DNA of 5,333 nucleotides from JAISST01 sp050434145 (GCF_050434145.1 NZ_JBNPVX010000072.1:1-5333), one strand, 5' to 3'; positions 1 through 5,333 are shown, counted from the first letter of the stretch. Program-made: numbers and translations. The notes: generated by a model from the letters alone, not told the origin.

Positions 1-1
1 T

Positions 2-202
2 TTATTACTTGACATTAGTTCACCTACCTTAACTATTTCTACTTTTATAATACTAGTTAAGAATAAATATGTCTACTAAAAGATTATAACATCAAGAAAA
101 TTAATTGAGAAAGAGAGAGAAGCTGAAAAAAAATTTGATTCTGAAAATATAAACATAAAGAATAAAGAAAAAGACAACACAGAAATTCCATTAGGCTTAA
201 AT
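2..202 (+). pseudogene. Detached N-terminal anchor and linker of the ASST-like gene, broken by an in-frame stop
   Basis: This stretch is in the same frame as the ASST-like gene that follows. Positions 2-76 read as 25 codons, including a hydrophobic run (LTISTFIILV) that ends in the basic KNK, as in a membrane anchor or uncleaved signal. A TAA at 77-79 then stops the frame. From 80 the frame is open again and encodes a highly charged, Lys/Glu-rich linker (KLIEKEREAEKK and onward) that runs without a break into the ASST-like protein. An anchor, then a charged linker, then the enzyme is a sensible order for an exported ASST, so I read this as the original 5' end of the gene, cut by a nonsense mutation. 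The true start lies left of the window. The alternative is that 2-79 is the tail of an unrelated upstream gene that happens to share the frame. Confidence 0.55.
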
Positions 203-1777
203 TTGATAAAAGATTTAGAAGAAGAATTAATCAAACAAAGTGAAATTGAAAGTATTTTATTAGAAGAGTTAAAAAATGGTGATTATACTTTTGATAATCC
301 ATTTATTATATTAGATCCTTATGAAGAATCTCCATTAACAGCTTTATTGCTTTTTAATACAAATGAAAATGTAAGAGTTGAGATTTCTGTTGAAGGTAAA
401 GATAATCATTCTAAAATAGTTCATTCATTTAAAGATAAAGGATATATAAAAGAACATATAATTCCTGTATATGGACTATATTCAAACAATACTAATAAAA
501 TTAAAATTACAATAAAGAATGAGAATAATATAAAAAAAGAGAAAGTTTTTGATATAAAGACAGAAGCATTGCCAAGCGATTTAGAAAATATTGAATATTT
601 AGCTTATAGTAAAAACTCTAAAAAATATGCTAAAGGACTTAATTTCTCTTATGCAGGAGTAAATCATATCCCTATGAAAAATGCATTTGACATAAATGGT
701 GATATAAGATGGTATTTTAAATCAATTTATGGGTTACCAACAAATTTTAATAATATGAACTCAATATTTTTGTCAAAGGGTAGTTATCACTATGGTGATG
801 TGTTGATTATTGAGAGAAATGTATTAGGTAAGATATTAAGAGTTTATTATTCGCCTTATGGAAATCATCATGAAATTTATTTGCATAATGAAAAGATTTA
901 TCTAGCTGGTAGCCAAAGCAAAGAAGGTCATACAGTAGAAGACTTAATTTCAGTCATAAACTTAAATGATGAAAAAGTGGAATTGGTAATTGATTATAAT
1001 AAAATACTTCCAAAGACTAGAATAGCTGGGAGGTATTACAGTAACAAAGATTGGCTACGTATTAATACAATAATTGTTGATGATGAAGATATAATAATTT
1101 CTAGTAATGTTCAATCGTCTATAATTAAAACAGATATTAATAAAAATATCAAGTGGATTTTAAGTAATCCAGTAGATTATCCAACAAAATGGAAAGAAAA
1201 ATTATTAAAACCTGTGGGGAAAGATTTTGAATATTCCTACAATCAACATGCTCCAATGATATTACCTGACTATGATAATAATCCTGATACACTTGATATT
1301 TTATTGTTTGATAATGGAACGAGTAGAAGACATATAGAAAACAACGATAAAAGCAATGAAAATTATAAACTTTACTCGCGTTTGGTTCACTACAGAATAA
1401 ATGAAAAGAATATGACTGTTGAGCAAATATGGCAATATGGTAAGGAACGAACAGAGTTGTTTTCACAAATGAGGGGAGATGCAGATTTATTAGAAAATGG
1501 GAACTTTTTTGGAACTTTTAATAGAGATAATCCTAAATTAGATATGAATAATGTATCTGATACTGTTTATATTGAAGTAGATAGGGATAAAAATATTGTC
1601 TGGGAATGTATTGCAATTTCTAAATTAGATAATAATAGACATTTGGATTATAGAAGTGAAAGATTAGAAATCTACACTGAAGCTGCCAATGACATTAAAC
1701 TTGGAGTTTCAGCAATAAATTTAATACCTGATGAAGTTTATGAAAAATATGGCTTGAAAAAAGGTGAGATTAAATAG
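203..1777 (+). CDS. Aryl-sulfate sulfotransferase-like protein, probably inactive and possibly a pseudogene
   Basis: Member of the PAPS-independent aryl-sulfate sulfotransferase family and paralog of the ASST at 2721-4331. Shared blocks include SPLTALLLFNT (residues 43-53, N-terminal beta domain), EALPSDL (121-127), DINGDIRWYF (163-172) and EKNMTVEQIWQYGK (401-414). The propeller motifs are partly kept: the histidine pair NHHE at 222-223, Asn288, and the QHAPM histidine at 349, which matches the catalytic His436 of the E. coli enzyme. Two key positions are changed. The WxHxN histidine (E. coli His356) is Arg286, and the SSRxQ arginine (E. coli Arg374) is Asn302. Sulfuryl transfer is therefore doubtful. 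The listed start is a TTG with only a weak upstream TAGG, and the frame is open back to 80. From this TTG there is no signal peptide, so the product would stay in the cytoplasm, unlike its family. It has one cysteine (468). It may be a decaying copy, or a protein kept for a non-enzymatic role. Confidence 0.8.
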   Translation: MIKDLEEELIKQSEIESILLEELKNGDYTFDNPFIILDPYEESPLTALLLFNTNENVRVEISVEGKDNHSKIVHSFKDKGYIKEHIIPVYGLYSNNTNKIKITIKNENNIKKEKVFDIKTEALPSDLENIEYLAYSKNSKKYAKGLNFSYAGVNHIPMKNAFDINGDIRWYFKSIYGLPTNFNNMNSIFLSKGSYHYGDVLIIERNVLGKILRVYYSPYGNHHEIYLHNEKIYLAGSQSKEGHTVEDLISVINLNDEKVELVIDYNKILPKTRIAGRYYSNKDWLRINTIIVDDEDIIISSNVQSSIIKTDINKNIKWILSNPVDYPTKWKEKLLKPVGKDFEYSYNQHAPMILPDYDNNPDTLDILLFDNGTSRRHIENNDKSNENYKLYSRLVHYRINEKNMTVEQIWQYGKERTELFSQMRGDADLLENGNFFGTFNRDNPKLDMNNVSDTVYIEVDRDKNIVWECIAISKLDNNRHLDYRSERLEIYTEAANDIKLGVSAINLIPDEVYEKYGLKKGEIK

Positions 1778-1780
1778 AGG
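1776..1780 (+). promoter_or_regulatory. Ribosome binding site of the broken small gene
   Basis: AGAGG lies 8 bases before the ATG at 1789 and overlaps the stop codon of the ASST-like gene. It supports 1789 as the former start of a translated gene that was coupled to the gene upstream. Confidence 0.55.
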
Positions 1781-1788
1781 TTAAAATA

Positions 1789-1912
1789 ATGAAACATAAA
1801 TTTTTATCTATATTAATAGAAACTCTATTTATTCTGTTTTTATTACAAAATAAAAATTAAAAAAATCGGAGATATCAAATTTAATACTTTTGAATTGAAA
1901 AGAAACTTCTAA
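1789..1912 (+). pseudogene. Broken paralog of the small exported protein gene (5' part)
   Basis: An ATG with a good ribosome binding site starts a 23-codon reading frame (MKHKFLSILIETLFILFLL..., stop TAA at 1858-1860) that looks like a signal peptide. Just past this stop, in another frame, 1865-1909 reads IGDIKFNTFELKRNF. This aligns with IWDIKVNSLEVKETL, residues 26-40 of the intact gene at 2130. At DNA level CAA...AAAATC-GGAGATATCAAA matches CAA...ATAATCTGGGATATCAAA. The distance from ATG to the shared ATC codon is 76 bases here and 75 in the intact gene, so a net one-base shift explains the frame break. A further TAA follows at 1910-1912. This is a dead copy of the neighbouring gene. The signal peptide frame alone could still be translated into a 23-residue peptide. 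Confidence 0.75.
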
Positions 1913-1937
1913 AAAAACATCTAGAAGTGGTTCAATT
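1893..1937. repeat. Imperfect inverted repeat inside the decayed region
   Basis: AATTGAA (1893-1899) pairs with TTCAATT (1931-1937), and ACTTCTA (1905-1911) pairs with TAGAAGT (1922-1928). The two seven-pair stems are separated by an asymmetric internal loop (AAGAA opposite GG) and closed by a 10-base loop. No T tract follows at once, so it is not a standard terminator. It lies where similarity to the intact gene at 2130 breaks up, so it may mark the rearrangement. Confidence 0.45.
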
Positions 1938-2096
1938 AAAAAATAAAAAAGTCAGATTAAGTGATATATTATCGTTTTTCTTACTTTTTTTAAAGCCTTA
2001 GTTAATCACGAGAGGATAGCAAATGAAAATAAGGATTTTGTAGATAAAGAATTAAGAAATAATTTGTTCTGGAAAAAAATATTAAATATGAAATAG
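1921..2096 (+). pseudogene. Decayed coding remnant of unknown origin, two overlapping frames
   Basis: Two reading frames give protein-like sequence with no start codon. One frame (1921-2001) reads LEVVQLKNKKVRLSDI and then a hydrophobic run, ending at TAG. Another (1965-2096) reads YIIVFLTFF, then KALVNHERIANENKDFVDKE, then LRNNLFWKKILNMK and TAG. They overlap in a T-rich stretch (1975-1991, with a run of seven T), so a single indel there would join them into one tail of about 58 residues. The start, SRSGS-free LEVVQLKN, weakly resembles SVVDVKYDN of the small exported protein (residues 52-60), but the rest does not clearly align with it. I cannot name the family. It may be the rest of the broken copy at 1789 or a fragment of another gene. 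Confidence 0.4.
2064..2092 (+). promoter_or_regulatory. Weak candidate promoter before the small exported protein gene
   Basis: TTGTTC (2064-2069) and TATGAA (2087-2092) are 17 bases apart, 38 bases before the start codon at 2130. Both match the sigma-70 consensus only in part, and AT-rich DNA produces such pairs by chance. If real, it lies in the tail of the decayed remnant and would give the 2130-4331 pair its own transcription. Confidence 0.25.
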
Positions 2097-2112
2097 AATT
2101 TTAATTAATATT

Positions 2113-2119
2113 AAGGAGG
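2113..2119 (+). promoter_or_regulatory. Strong ribosome binding site of the small exported protein gene
   Basis: AAGGAGG is a full-length Shine-Dalgarno sequence 10 bases before the ATG at 2130. It fixes that start. Confidence 0.85.
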
Positions 2120-2129
2120 AATCAAAACA

Positions 2130-2612
2130 ATGAAAAAATTTTTAGTAATTTTAATGTTAGCATTTGGGATGACAACTTTTTCCCAAGAAGAAAAATCAAA
2201 AATAATCTGGGATATCAAAGTTAATTCTTTAGAGGTAAAAGAAACATTAAATACAGTAACACCTGTTACACAATACGATAGAAGTGTAGTGGATGTAAAA
2301 TATGATAATATTCCAGCTACTGGAAATGTCTATGTATTAATAAATCTAGATATAAATAAAACTGCTGGTGGCAATAGACCATTTGTATGGGCTAATTTTT
2401 CATTAATAGATACAAATGGAAATAAATACCACAGAGTAGAAAATGATAATTTTTTGCAAGATCACAATTACACTCGTATGCGAGGAGATGATTTAAAACT
2501 TGGTAAAAATAGTGGAGTTATTGCAATAGAAGTGCCAAAAGATAAATCTGAAAGTAATCTTTATTTGGAATATGAATATGATGGAGAAGTAAAAAAAGTT
2601 GAAGTGAAATAA
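2130..2612 (+). CDS. Small exported protein with a DUF4352-like immunoglobulin-type domain
   Basis: A 160-residue protein. Residues 1-18 form a signal peptide (MKKFLVILMLAFGMTTFS), with likely cleavage before QEEKSK. There is no lipobox cysteine and no cysteine anywhere, so it should be a soluble periplasmic or surface protein, not a lipoprotein. The mature part has the strand pattern of DUF4352/DUF5067-type domains: VYVLINLDI (67-75), ANFSLIDTNGNKY (88-100), then DDLKLGKNSGVIAIEVPKD (120-138) and a final LYLEYEY (144-150). Those domains are accessory, immunoglobulin-like folds of unproven function. The assignment is by pattern only. A strong Shine-Dalgarno site supports the start. It lies 108 bases before the intact ASST gene on the same strand, and a broken copy of it lies just upstream, so the small gene and the ASST have probably been duplicated together. 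A role as partner of the ASST is a guess from position. Confidence 0.85.
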   Translation: MKKFLVILMLAFGMTTFSQEEKSKIIWDIKVNSLEVKETLNTVTPVTQYDRSVVDVKYDNIPATGNVYVLINLDINKTAGGNRPFVWANFSLIDTNGNKYHRVENDNFLQDHNYTRMRGDDLKLGKNSGVIAIEVPKDKSESNLYLEYEYDGEVKKVEVK

Positions 2613-2646
2613 TCTTTGGATAGCATAAAGATTTGTAATTTACAAA
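2611..2646. promoter_or_regulatory. Two overlapping inverted repeats between the small gene and the ASST gene
   Basis: AATCTTT (2611-2617) pairs with AAAGATT (2627-2633) around a 9-base loop, starting on the stop codon of the small gene. TTTGTAA (2632-2638) pairs with TTACAAA (2640-2646) around a single T, a near-perfect 15-base palindrome. They share bases 2632-2633. The first could be a weak attenuating hairpin. The second has the form of a binding site for a dimeric regulator. No regulator gene is in the window. Confidence 0.35.
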
Positions 2647-2681
2647 AACTGATGAAGCATCAAATAAATTATTTATAGTTC

Positions 2682-2687
2682 TATAAT
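2682..2687 (+). promoter_or_regulatory. Candidate -10 box before the ASST gene
   Basis: A perfect TATAAT lies 33 bases before the ATG at 2721. I see no convincing -35 at 16-18 bases upstream, so this is weak on its own. It would allow the ASST gene to be transcribed separately from the small gene. Confidence 0.25.
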
Positions 2688-2703
2688 AAAAGATAAAAAT
2701 CAT

Positions 2704-2709
2704 AGGAGG
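2704..2709 (+). promoter_or_regulatory. Ribosome binding site of the ASST gene
   Basis: AGGAGG lies 11 bases before the ATG at 2721 and supports that start. Confidence 0.8.
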
Positions 2710-2720
2710 ACAAGAAATTT

Positions 2721-4331
2721 ATGAAGAAATTTTTAAGTATCTTTATTTTCATTGGGCTACTAGCAACTGTAAATGCTACTGAAACAGAAAAGAAAACAGA
2801 GGAAGTAAAAGTAGAAGAAGTTGATGCAAGATTCAAAGGGTATAAAGATGTGGATAAGGATCTTTTGACAGAAGCAAATGGGAACTATACTTTGGAATCA
2901 CCATTTGTAATATCTAATCCATATGGATTATCACCACTTACTGCTGTAGTAATATTTAATACTACTGATGAGACAACTGTATCTGTAAAAGTAAAAGGCA
3001 ATGATGAATCTACTGATATTGTACACAAATATGATACTTCTAGTAAAAAACACATGGTGCCTGTGTATGGTCTATATGCAAATAAAGAAAATGAAATAGT
3101 AATAGAGACTACAACTAAGGATGGTAAAACAGCAACTAATACTATAAAAATAAAAACAGAAGCATTGCCTGATGATTTTTCAAAATTTAAAATAGTAAAA
3201 AATGATAAAGCTAAGATGATAAATGGACTTACTTTTTTTGATTGTCCTCATACAAATGGAAACTATTTTTTTGGTATAGATGCCAATGGAGATGTAAGAT
3301 GGTATCTTAATGATAAGAGCTTCAATGGCAGTGTTATGTTAACACATCTAGAAAATGGAAATTTTTTGATAGGTAGCGGACAAGCAATGCCTAAAAGTTA
3401 TAATAATTTATATAAAGTATTTGAAGTATCTCCTTTGGGAAGATATGAAAATGAATATCATGTATATGGAATTCATCATGATATAAGAGAAAGAAAAAAT
3501 GGTAATCTGATATTTGCTGCTTCTAAAGAAGGAAGAGAGTCACAAAATGATTATATTGTCGAGTTGGATAGAAATACAGGTAAAATAATAAGAGAATGGG
3601 ATCTAATGGAAATAATTCCAATGACTAAATATGATACTAAACCTCCATATACTGGTGGACTTTCTAATTGGTTACATAACAATGGTGTGTGGTATCTTGA
3701 AGATGAGGATGCCTTTGTTATCTCTGGAAGACATCAAAACATGATAGCAAAATTTGGTGCAACAGATAAAAAATTAAAATGGGTATTTTCTGGGACTGTA
3801 GCAAAAGAAAATGAAAAATTGCAACCCTATATGTTAAAATTTGATGCTAATATGGAATATCCTTTCTCTCAACATGCAGCTATGATTGCACCAGATGGTA
3901 AATTGCTAGTTTTTGATAACAGAAATGATATTGAAAAAACAGAACCATTAAAACAAGATTTGCTATACTCTAGAGCAGTAGCTTATGAAGTTGATGAGAA
4001 AAATATGACTATTAAAGAAGTATGGGAATATGGAAAGAAACGTGGTAAAGAATTATATAGTTCATTTGTAAGTGATGTGGATTGTTTGGGAAAAGATCAT
4101 TATTTGATAAATTTTGGTGGAATGTACATTGCTGATAATGGAGATAGCTATGATCACATTTTTACAAAGAAAGAAATAAAAAATGCTTCTAATAGAAACA
4201 CTATAGTGATAGAAATACTAAATGATGAAGTTGTATTTGAAGTAGTAGCTTATGGTAATTCCAATTCAAATACATATAAAGTAGAAAGAAAAAATATCTA
4301 TAAAAATGCAAAAGAATTAGACTTGAAATAA
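2721..4331 (+). CDS. assT: Aryl-sulfate sulfotransferase, exported and apparently complete
   Basis: A PAPS-independent enzyme that transfers a sulfuryl group from one phenolic sulfate ester to another phenol, through a sulfated histidine. It begins with a signal peptide (residues 1-19, cleavage after VNA), then a charged Lys/Glu linker (about 20-45). An N-terminal beta domain follows (about 48-145, with SPLTAVVIFNT at 71-81), then the beta-propeller. Active-site motifs known from E. coli ASST are all visible: IHHD (His252/His253), WLHNN (His319 and Asn321, matching His356 and Asn358), SGRHQN (Arg337, matching Arg374) and SQHAAM (His385, matching the sulfated His436). The 536 residues are somewhat shorter than the E. 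coli enzyme. It has only two cysteines, 175 and 455, neither near His385. The disulfide next to the E. coli active site is therefore missing, and no dsbL/dsbI-like genes are present. It should act in the periplasm. It follows the small exported protein gene on the same strand and is paralogous to the disarmed copy at 203-1777. Confidence 0.93.
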   Translation: MKKFLSIFIFIGLLATVNATETEKKTEEVKVEEVDARFKGYKDVDKDLLTEANGNYTLESPFVISNPYGLSPLTAVVIFNTTDETTVSVKVKGNDESTDIVHKYDTSSKKHMVPVYGLYANKENEIVIETTTKDGKTATNTIKIKTEALPDDFSKFKIVKNDKAKMINGLTFFDCPHTNGNYFFGIDANGDVRWYLNDKSFNGSVMLTHLENGNFLIGSGQAMPKSYNNLYKVFEVSPLGRYENEYHVYGIHHDIRERKNGNLIFAASKEGRESQNDYIVELDRNTGKIIREWDLMEIIPMTKYDTKPPYTGGLSNWLHNNGVWYLEDEDAFVISGRHQNMIAKFGATDKKLKWVFSGTVAKENEKLQPYMLKFDANMEYPFSQHAAMIAPDGKLLVFDNRNDIEKTEPLKQDLLYSRAVAYEVDEKNMTIKEVWEYGKKRGKELYSSFVSDVDCLGKDHYLINFGGMYIADNGDSYDHIFTKKEIKNASNRNTIVIEILNDEVVFEVVAYGNSNSNTYKVERKNIYKNAKELDLK

Positions 4332-4337
4332 ATAATT

Positions 4338-4378
4338 TTATCCAGAGTTTTGTCTATTATGGAGAGGACTCTGGATAA
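4338..4378 (+). terminator. Hairpin after the ASST gene, likely terminator
   Basis: TTATCCAGAGT (4338-4348) is perfectly complementary to ACTCTGGATAA (4368-4378), an 11-pair stem beginning 6 bases after the stop codon at 4329-4331. The 19-base loop is large and includes GGAGAGG. The following TGTTTATT is only a weak T tract, so termination may be inefficient. The position right after the gene still makes this the most likely transcript end. Confidence 0.55.
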
Positions 4379-4585
4379 TGTTTATTGCAAAAGTTAAATT
4401 AATACAATGGAGTTTAGTGGCATTTTATTCCCCAAAAATAACTATAGTATTATATAATTGAAAAAATTTATAAAATATTATTTTGGACATAGGACATAAT
4501 GCTTACATATTTGAATATTAGAAAAATTATTAATTATATTTATTAGATAAATATTTTTTTGATAGTTTGAAGAAATAAAACAAAA
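4379..4585. other. Intergenic stretch without a recognised gene
   Basis: AT-rich DNA between the hairpin after the ASST gene and the bidirectional terminator. A tandem 7-base repeat, GGACATA twice, lies at 4485-4498. One 16-codon frame starts with ATG at 4408 but has no ribosome binding site. I see no RNA gene or repeat array. Confidence 0.5.
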
Positions 4586-4616
4586 CCCCACCTTAGTTGG
4601 TGGGGAAGATTTTTTT
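4586..4616. terminator. Intrinsic terminator, usable in both directions
   Basis: CCCCACC (4586-4592) pairs with GGTGGGG (4599-4605) around the loop TTAGTT. This is the most GC-rich spot in the window. On the plus strand the stem is followed by AAGA and seven T (4610-4616). On the minus strand it is followed by TTTTGTTTTATTT (from 4585 down). It ends the minus-strand membrane protein gene, whose stop codon is at 4617-4615, and would stop readthrough from the ASST gene. Confidence 0.9.
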
Positions 4617-4989
4617 ATCTAACACTAAGTGCATTCCATATCAGAAATATGGCTGTCAAGGTTATTATGGTAATGGAGCCATATGTGAATCCTTTCGCTA
4701 AATATAAACTGTATTTTTTAAGCACTTTGCCTAATATGAAACCTGTAATGATATATACAATGTATAAGAACACCACAATGCACATAATTGCTATTCCTAT
4801 AGGAGCCAAAGCAGCAGCAACCATAAAGGAGTTAATAACCCCAAGAGCTTGAGAAAGAAAAGCGAAAAATGCAATCAGCATTCCGAAATAAGAAAGTATA
4901 AACCATTTCTTACTATTGGGCTTAATCTTTTCTTTCGCTGTTTCAATCTTTTCTTTTGTTGCTTTGAGTTTTTCATTGATATTTTCCAT
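4615..4989 (-). CDS. Small membrane protein of unknown function
   Basis: A 124-residue protein that I do not recognise. The first 28 residues are charged, with KEKI repeated (NEKLKATKEKIETAKEKIKP), and probably form a short amphipathic or coiled-coil helix. Hydrophobic segments follow at about 29-50 (WFILSYFGMLIAFFAFL), about 54-87 (long enough for two helices) and about 101-120 (YGSITIITLTAIFLIW). This gives three or four membrane helices. Basic residues at 88-92 (KVLKK) suggest a cytoplasmic loop. There is one cysteine (70). The start is well supported by AAGGAGT 9 bases upstream and by a promoter-like pair further up. It is convergent with the ASST gene and is ended by a strong terminator, so it forms its own single-gene unit with no visible link to sulfur chemistry. 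Confidence 0.85.
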   Translation of the reverse strand: MENINEKLKATKEKIETAKEKIKPNSKKWFILSYFGMLIAFFAFLSQALGVINSFMVAAALAPIGIAIMCIVVFLYIVYIITGFILGKVLKKYSLYLAKGFTYGSITIITLTAIFLIWNALSVR

Positions 4990-4998
4990 TCGATTTGC

Positions 4999-5005
4999 AC
5001 TCCTT
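4999..5005 (-). promoter_or_regulatory. Ribosome binding site of the membrane protein gene
   Basis: On the minus strand AAGGAGT lies 9 bases before the ATG at 4989-4987, which fixes that start. Confidence 0.8.
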
Positions 5006-5019
5006 GAATTTAGTAAGCC

Positions 5020-5048
5020 ATTTTATCATATTTGCAAAAATTTTACAA
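5020..5048 (-). promoter_or_regulatory. Promoter of the membrane protein gene
   Basis: Read on the minus strand, TTGTAA (5048-5043) and TAAAAT (5025-5020) are exactly 17 bases apart. A TGA just before the second box makes an extended -10. Transcription would start near 5013, leaving a short leader of about 24 bases that holds the ribosome binding site. Confidence 0.6.
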
Positions 5049-5104
5049 TTTTTTCTTGGTAATATTTTGAGAATAAACTTTTTAAAAACCAATAATTTTT
5101 ATTT

Positions 5105-5133
5105 TTTATAGGAAACTTTGCATATGATATAAT
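5105..5133 (+). promoter_or_regulatory. Plus-strand promoter candidate with extended -10
   Basis: TGATATAAT (5125-5133) contains a perfect TATAAT with the TGn extension. TTTATA at 5105-5110, 17 bases before it, matches the -35 consensus at four of six bases. No reading frame follows within 200 bases, so any transcript would have a long leader or be non-coding. Confidence 0.45.
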
Positions 5134-5299
5134 TAAATTATAAACTCACAATATGCACACAGAAAAATTTAAGAAAGCATAAAATAGCTAATTGTGATTA
5201 AAATATAAATTTGTTGCAGAAAAGTATTGAAAAATTTTAAGTTAGTGTAAAATATTTGTAGGGAAATTTCAAAAAATAAAAAAGAGAAACACCTTGATA

Positions 5300-5308
5300 T
5301 GTTATAAT
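5300..5308 (+). promoter_or_regulatory. Extended -10 promoter element at the right edge
   Basis: TGTTATAAT is a perfect TATAAT (5303-5308) with the TGn extension. No good -35 is seen 17 bases upstream, which is tolerable for an extended -10. A plus-strand gene probably starts just outside the window. Confidence 0.5.
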
Positions 5309-5333
5309 GAATTCACTACCAAACATAAAACAA

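Larger units (their letters stand above)
5049..5333. other. Divergent intergenic region, no gene seen
   Basis: The stretch upstream of the membrane protein promoter holds no convincing reading frame on either strand. It contains plus-strand promoter-like sites at 5105-5133 and 5300-5308. It also has a spaced inverted repeat, TCACAAT (5146-5152) with ATTGTGA (5191-5197). It appears to be the control region of a plus-strand gene that begins beyond the right edge. Confidence 0.5.

Noticed and set aside
9..51. TTGACA (9-14) and TATAAT (46-51) as a promoter for the ASST-like gene
   Set aside because: The spacing is 31 bases, far above the usual 16-18, and the DNA lies inside what reads as the gene's own anchor segment.
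1149..1466. 105-codon minus-strand reading frame
   Set aside because: It lies fully inside the ASST-like gene on the opposite strand, has no ribosome binding site, and its Phe/Tyr/His-rich translation is typical of an antisense shadow.
2518..2703. 61-codon minus-strand reading frame
   Set aside because: It overlaps the end of the small exported protein gene and the gap after it, with low-complexity translation and no start signal.
4338..4378. Hairpin as the end of an IS200/IS605-type element
   Set aside because: No transposase or partner end is seen, and its position just after a stop codon is better explained as a terminator.
4408..4458. 16-codon frame starting ATGGAG
   Set aside because: No ribosome binding site, very short, and no match to anything recognised.
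4485..4498. GGACATA tandem repeat as a CRISPR or iteron array
   Set aside because: Only two 7-base copies with no spacers. Chance is sufficient.
4649..4852. 67-codon plus-strand reading frame
   Set aside because: It is antisense to the membrane protein gene, which has a promoter, Shine-Dalgarno site and terminator, while this frame has none.

Overview
The window is very AT-rich. It has AGGAGG-type ribosome binding sites, short MKKFL-type signal peptides and Lys/Asn/Ile/Glu-rich proteins. Together with the kind of aryl-sulfate sulfotransferase (ASST) it carries, this suggests an anaerobic gut or oral bacterium of the Fusobacterium type. That assignment is inferred from composition and family and was not tested by a search.

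Layout, left to right. (1) Positions 2-1777 carry an ASST-like reading frame. Its probable membrane-anchor start (2-76) is cut off by an in-frame TAA at 77-79, and two residues needed for catalysis in the family are replaced. (2) Positions 1789-2096 hold decayed coding sequence. Its first part (1789 to about 1912) is recognisably a broken copy of the next gene. (3) Positions 2130-2612 encode a small exported protein that resembles DUF4352-type immunoglobulin-fold proteins. (4) Positions 2721-4331 encode an ASST with signal peptide and active-site residues intact. (5) A hairpin follows it, then a bidirectional terminator. (6) Positions 4989-4615 on the minus strand encode an unrecognised small membrane protein with its own promoter and Shine-Dalgarno site. 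(7) Positions 4990-5333 are a divergent intergenic region with plus-strand promoter-like sites that point out of the window.

The plus-strand genes look like one locus built by duplication of a small exported protein and an ASST. The right-hand pair (2130-4331) appears functional and the left-hand material (2-2096) is decaying. The intact ASST should move sulfuryl groups between phenolic compounds in the periplasm without PAPS. The small exported protein next to it may accompany the enzyme, but nothing in the sequence proves that. I see no new defence, mobile or RNA-guided system. The most informative points are the disarmed paralog and the broken copy of the small gene.
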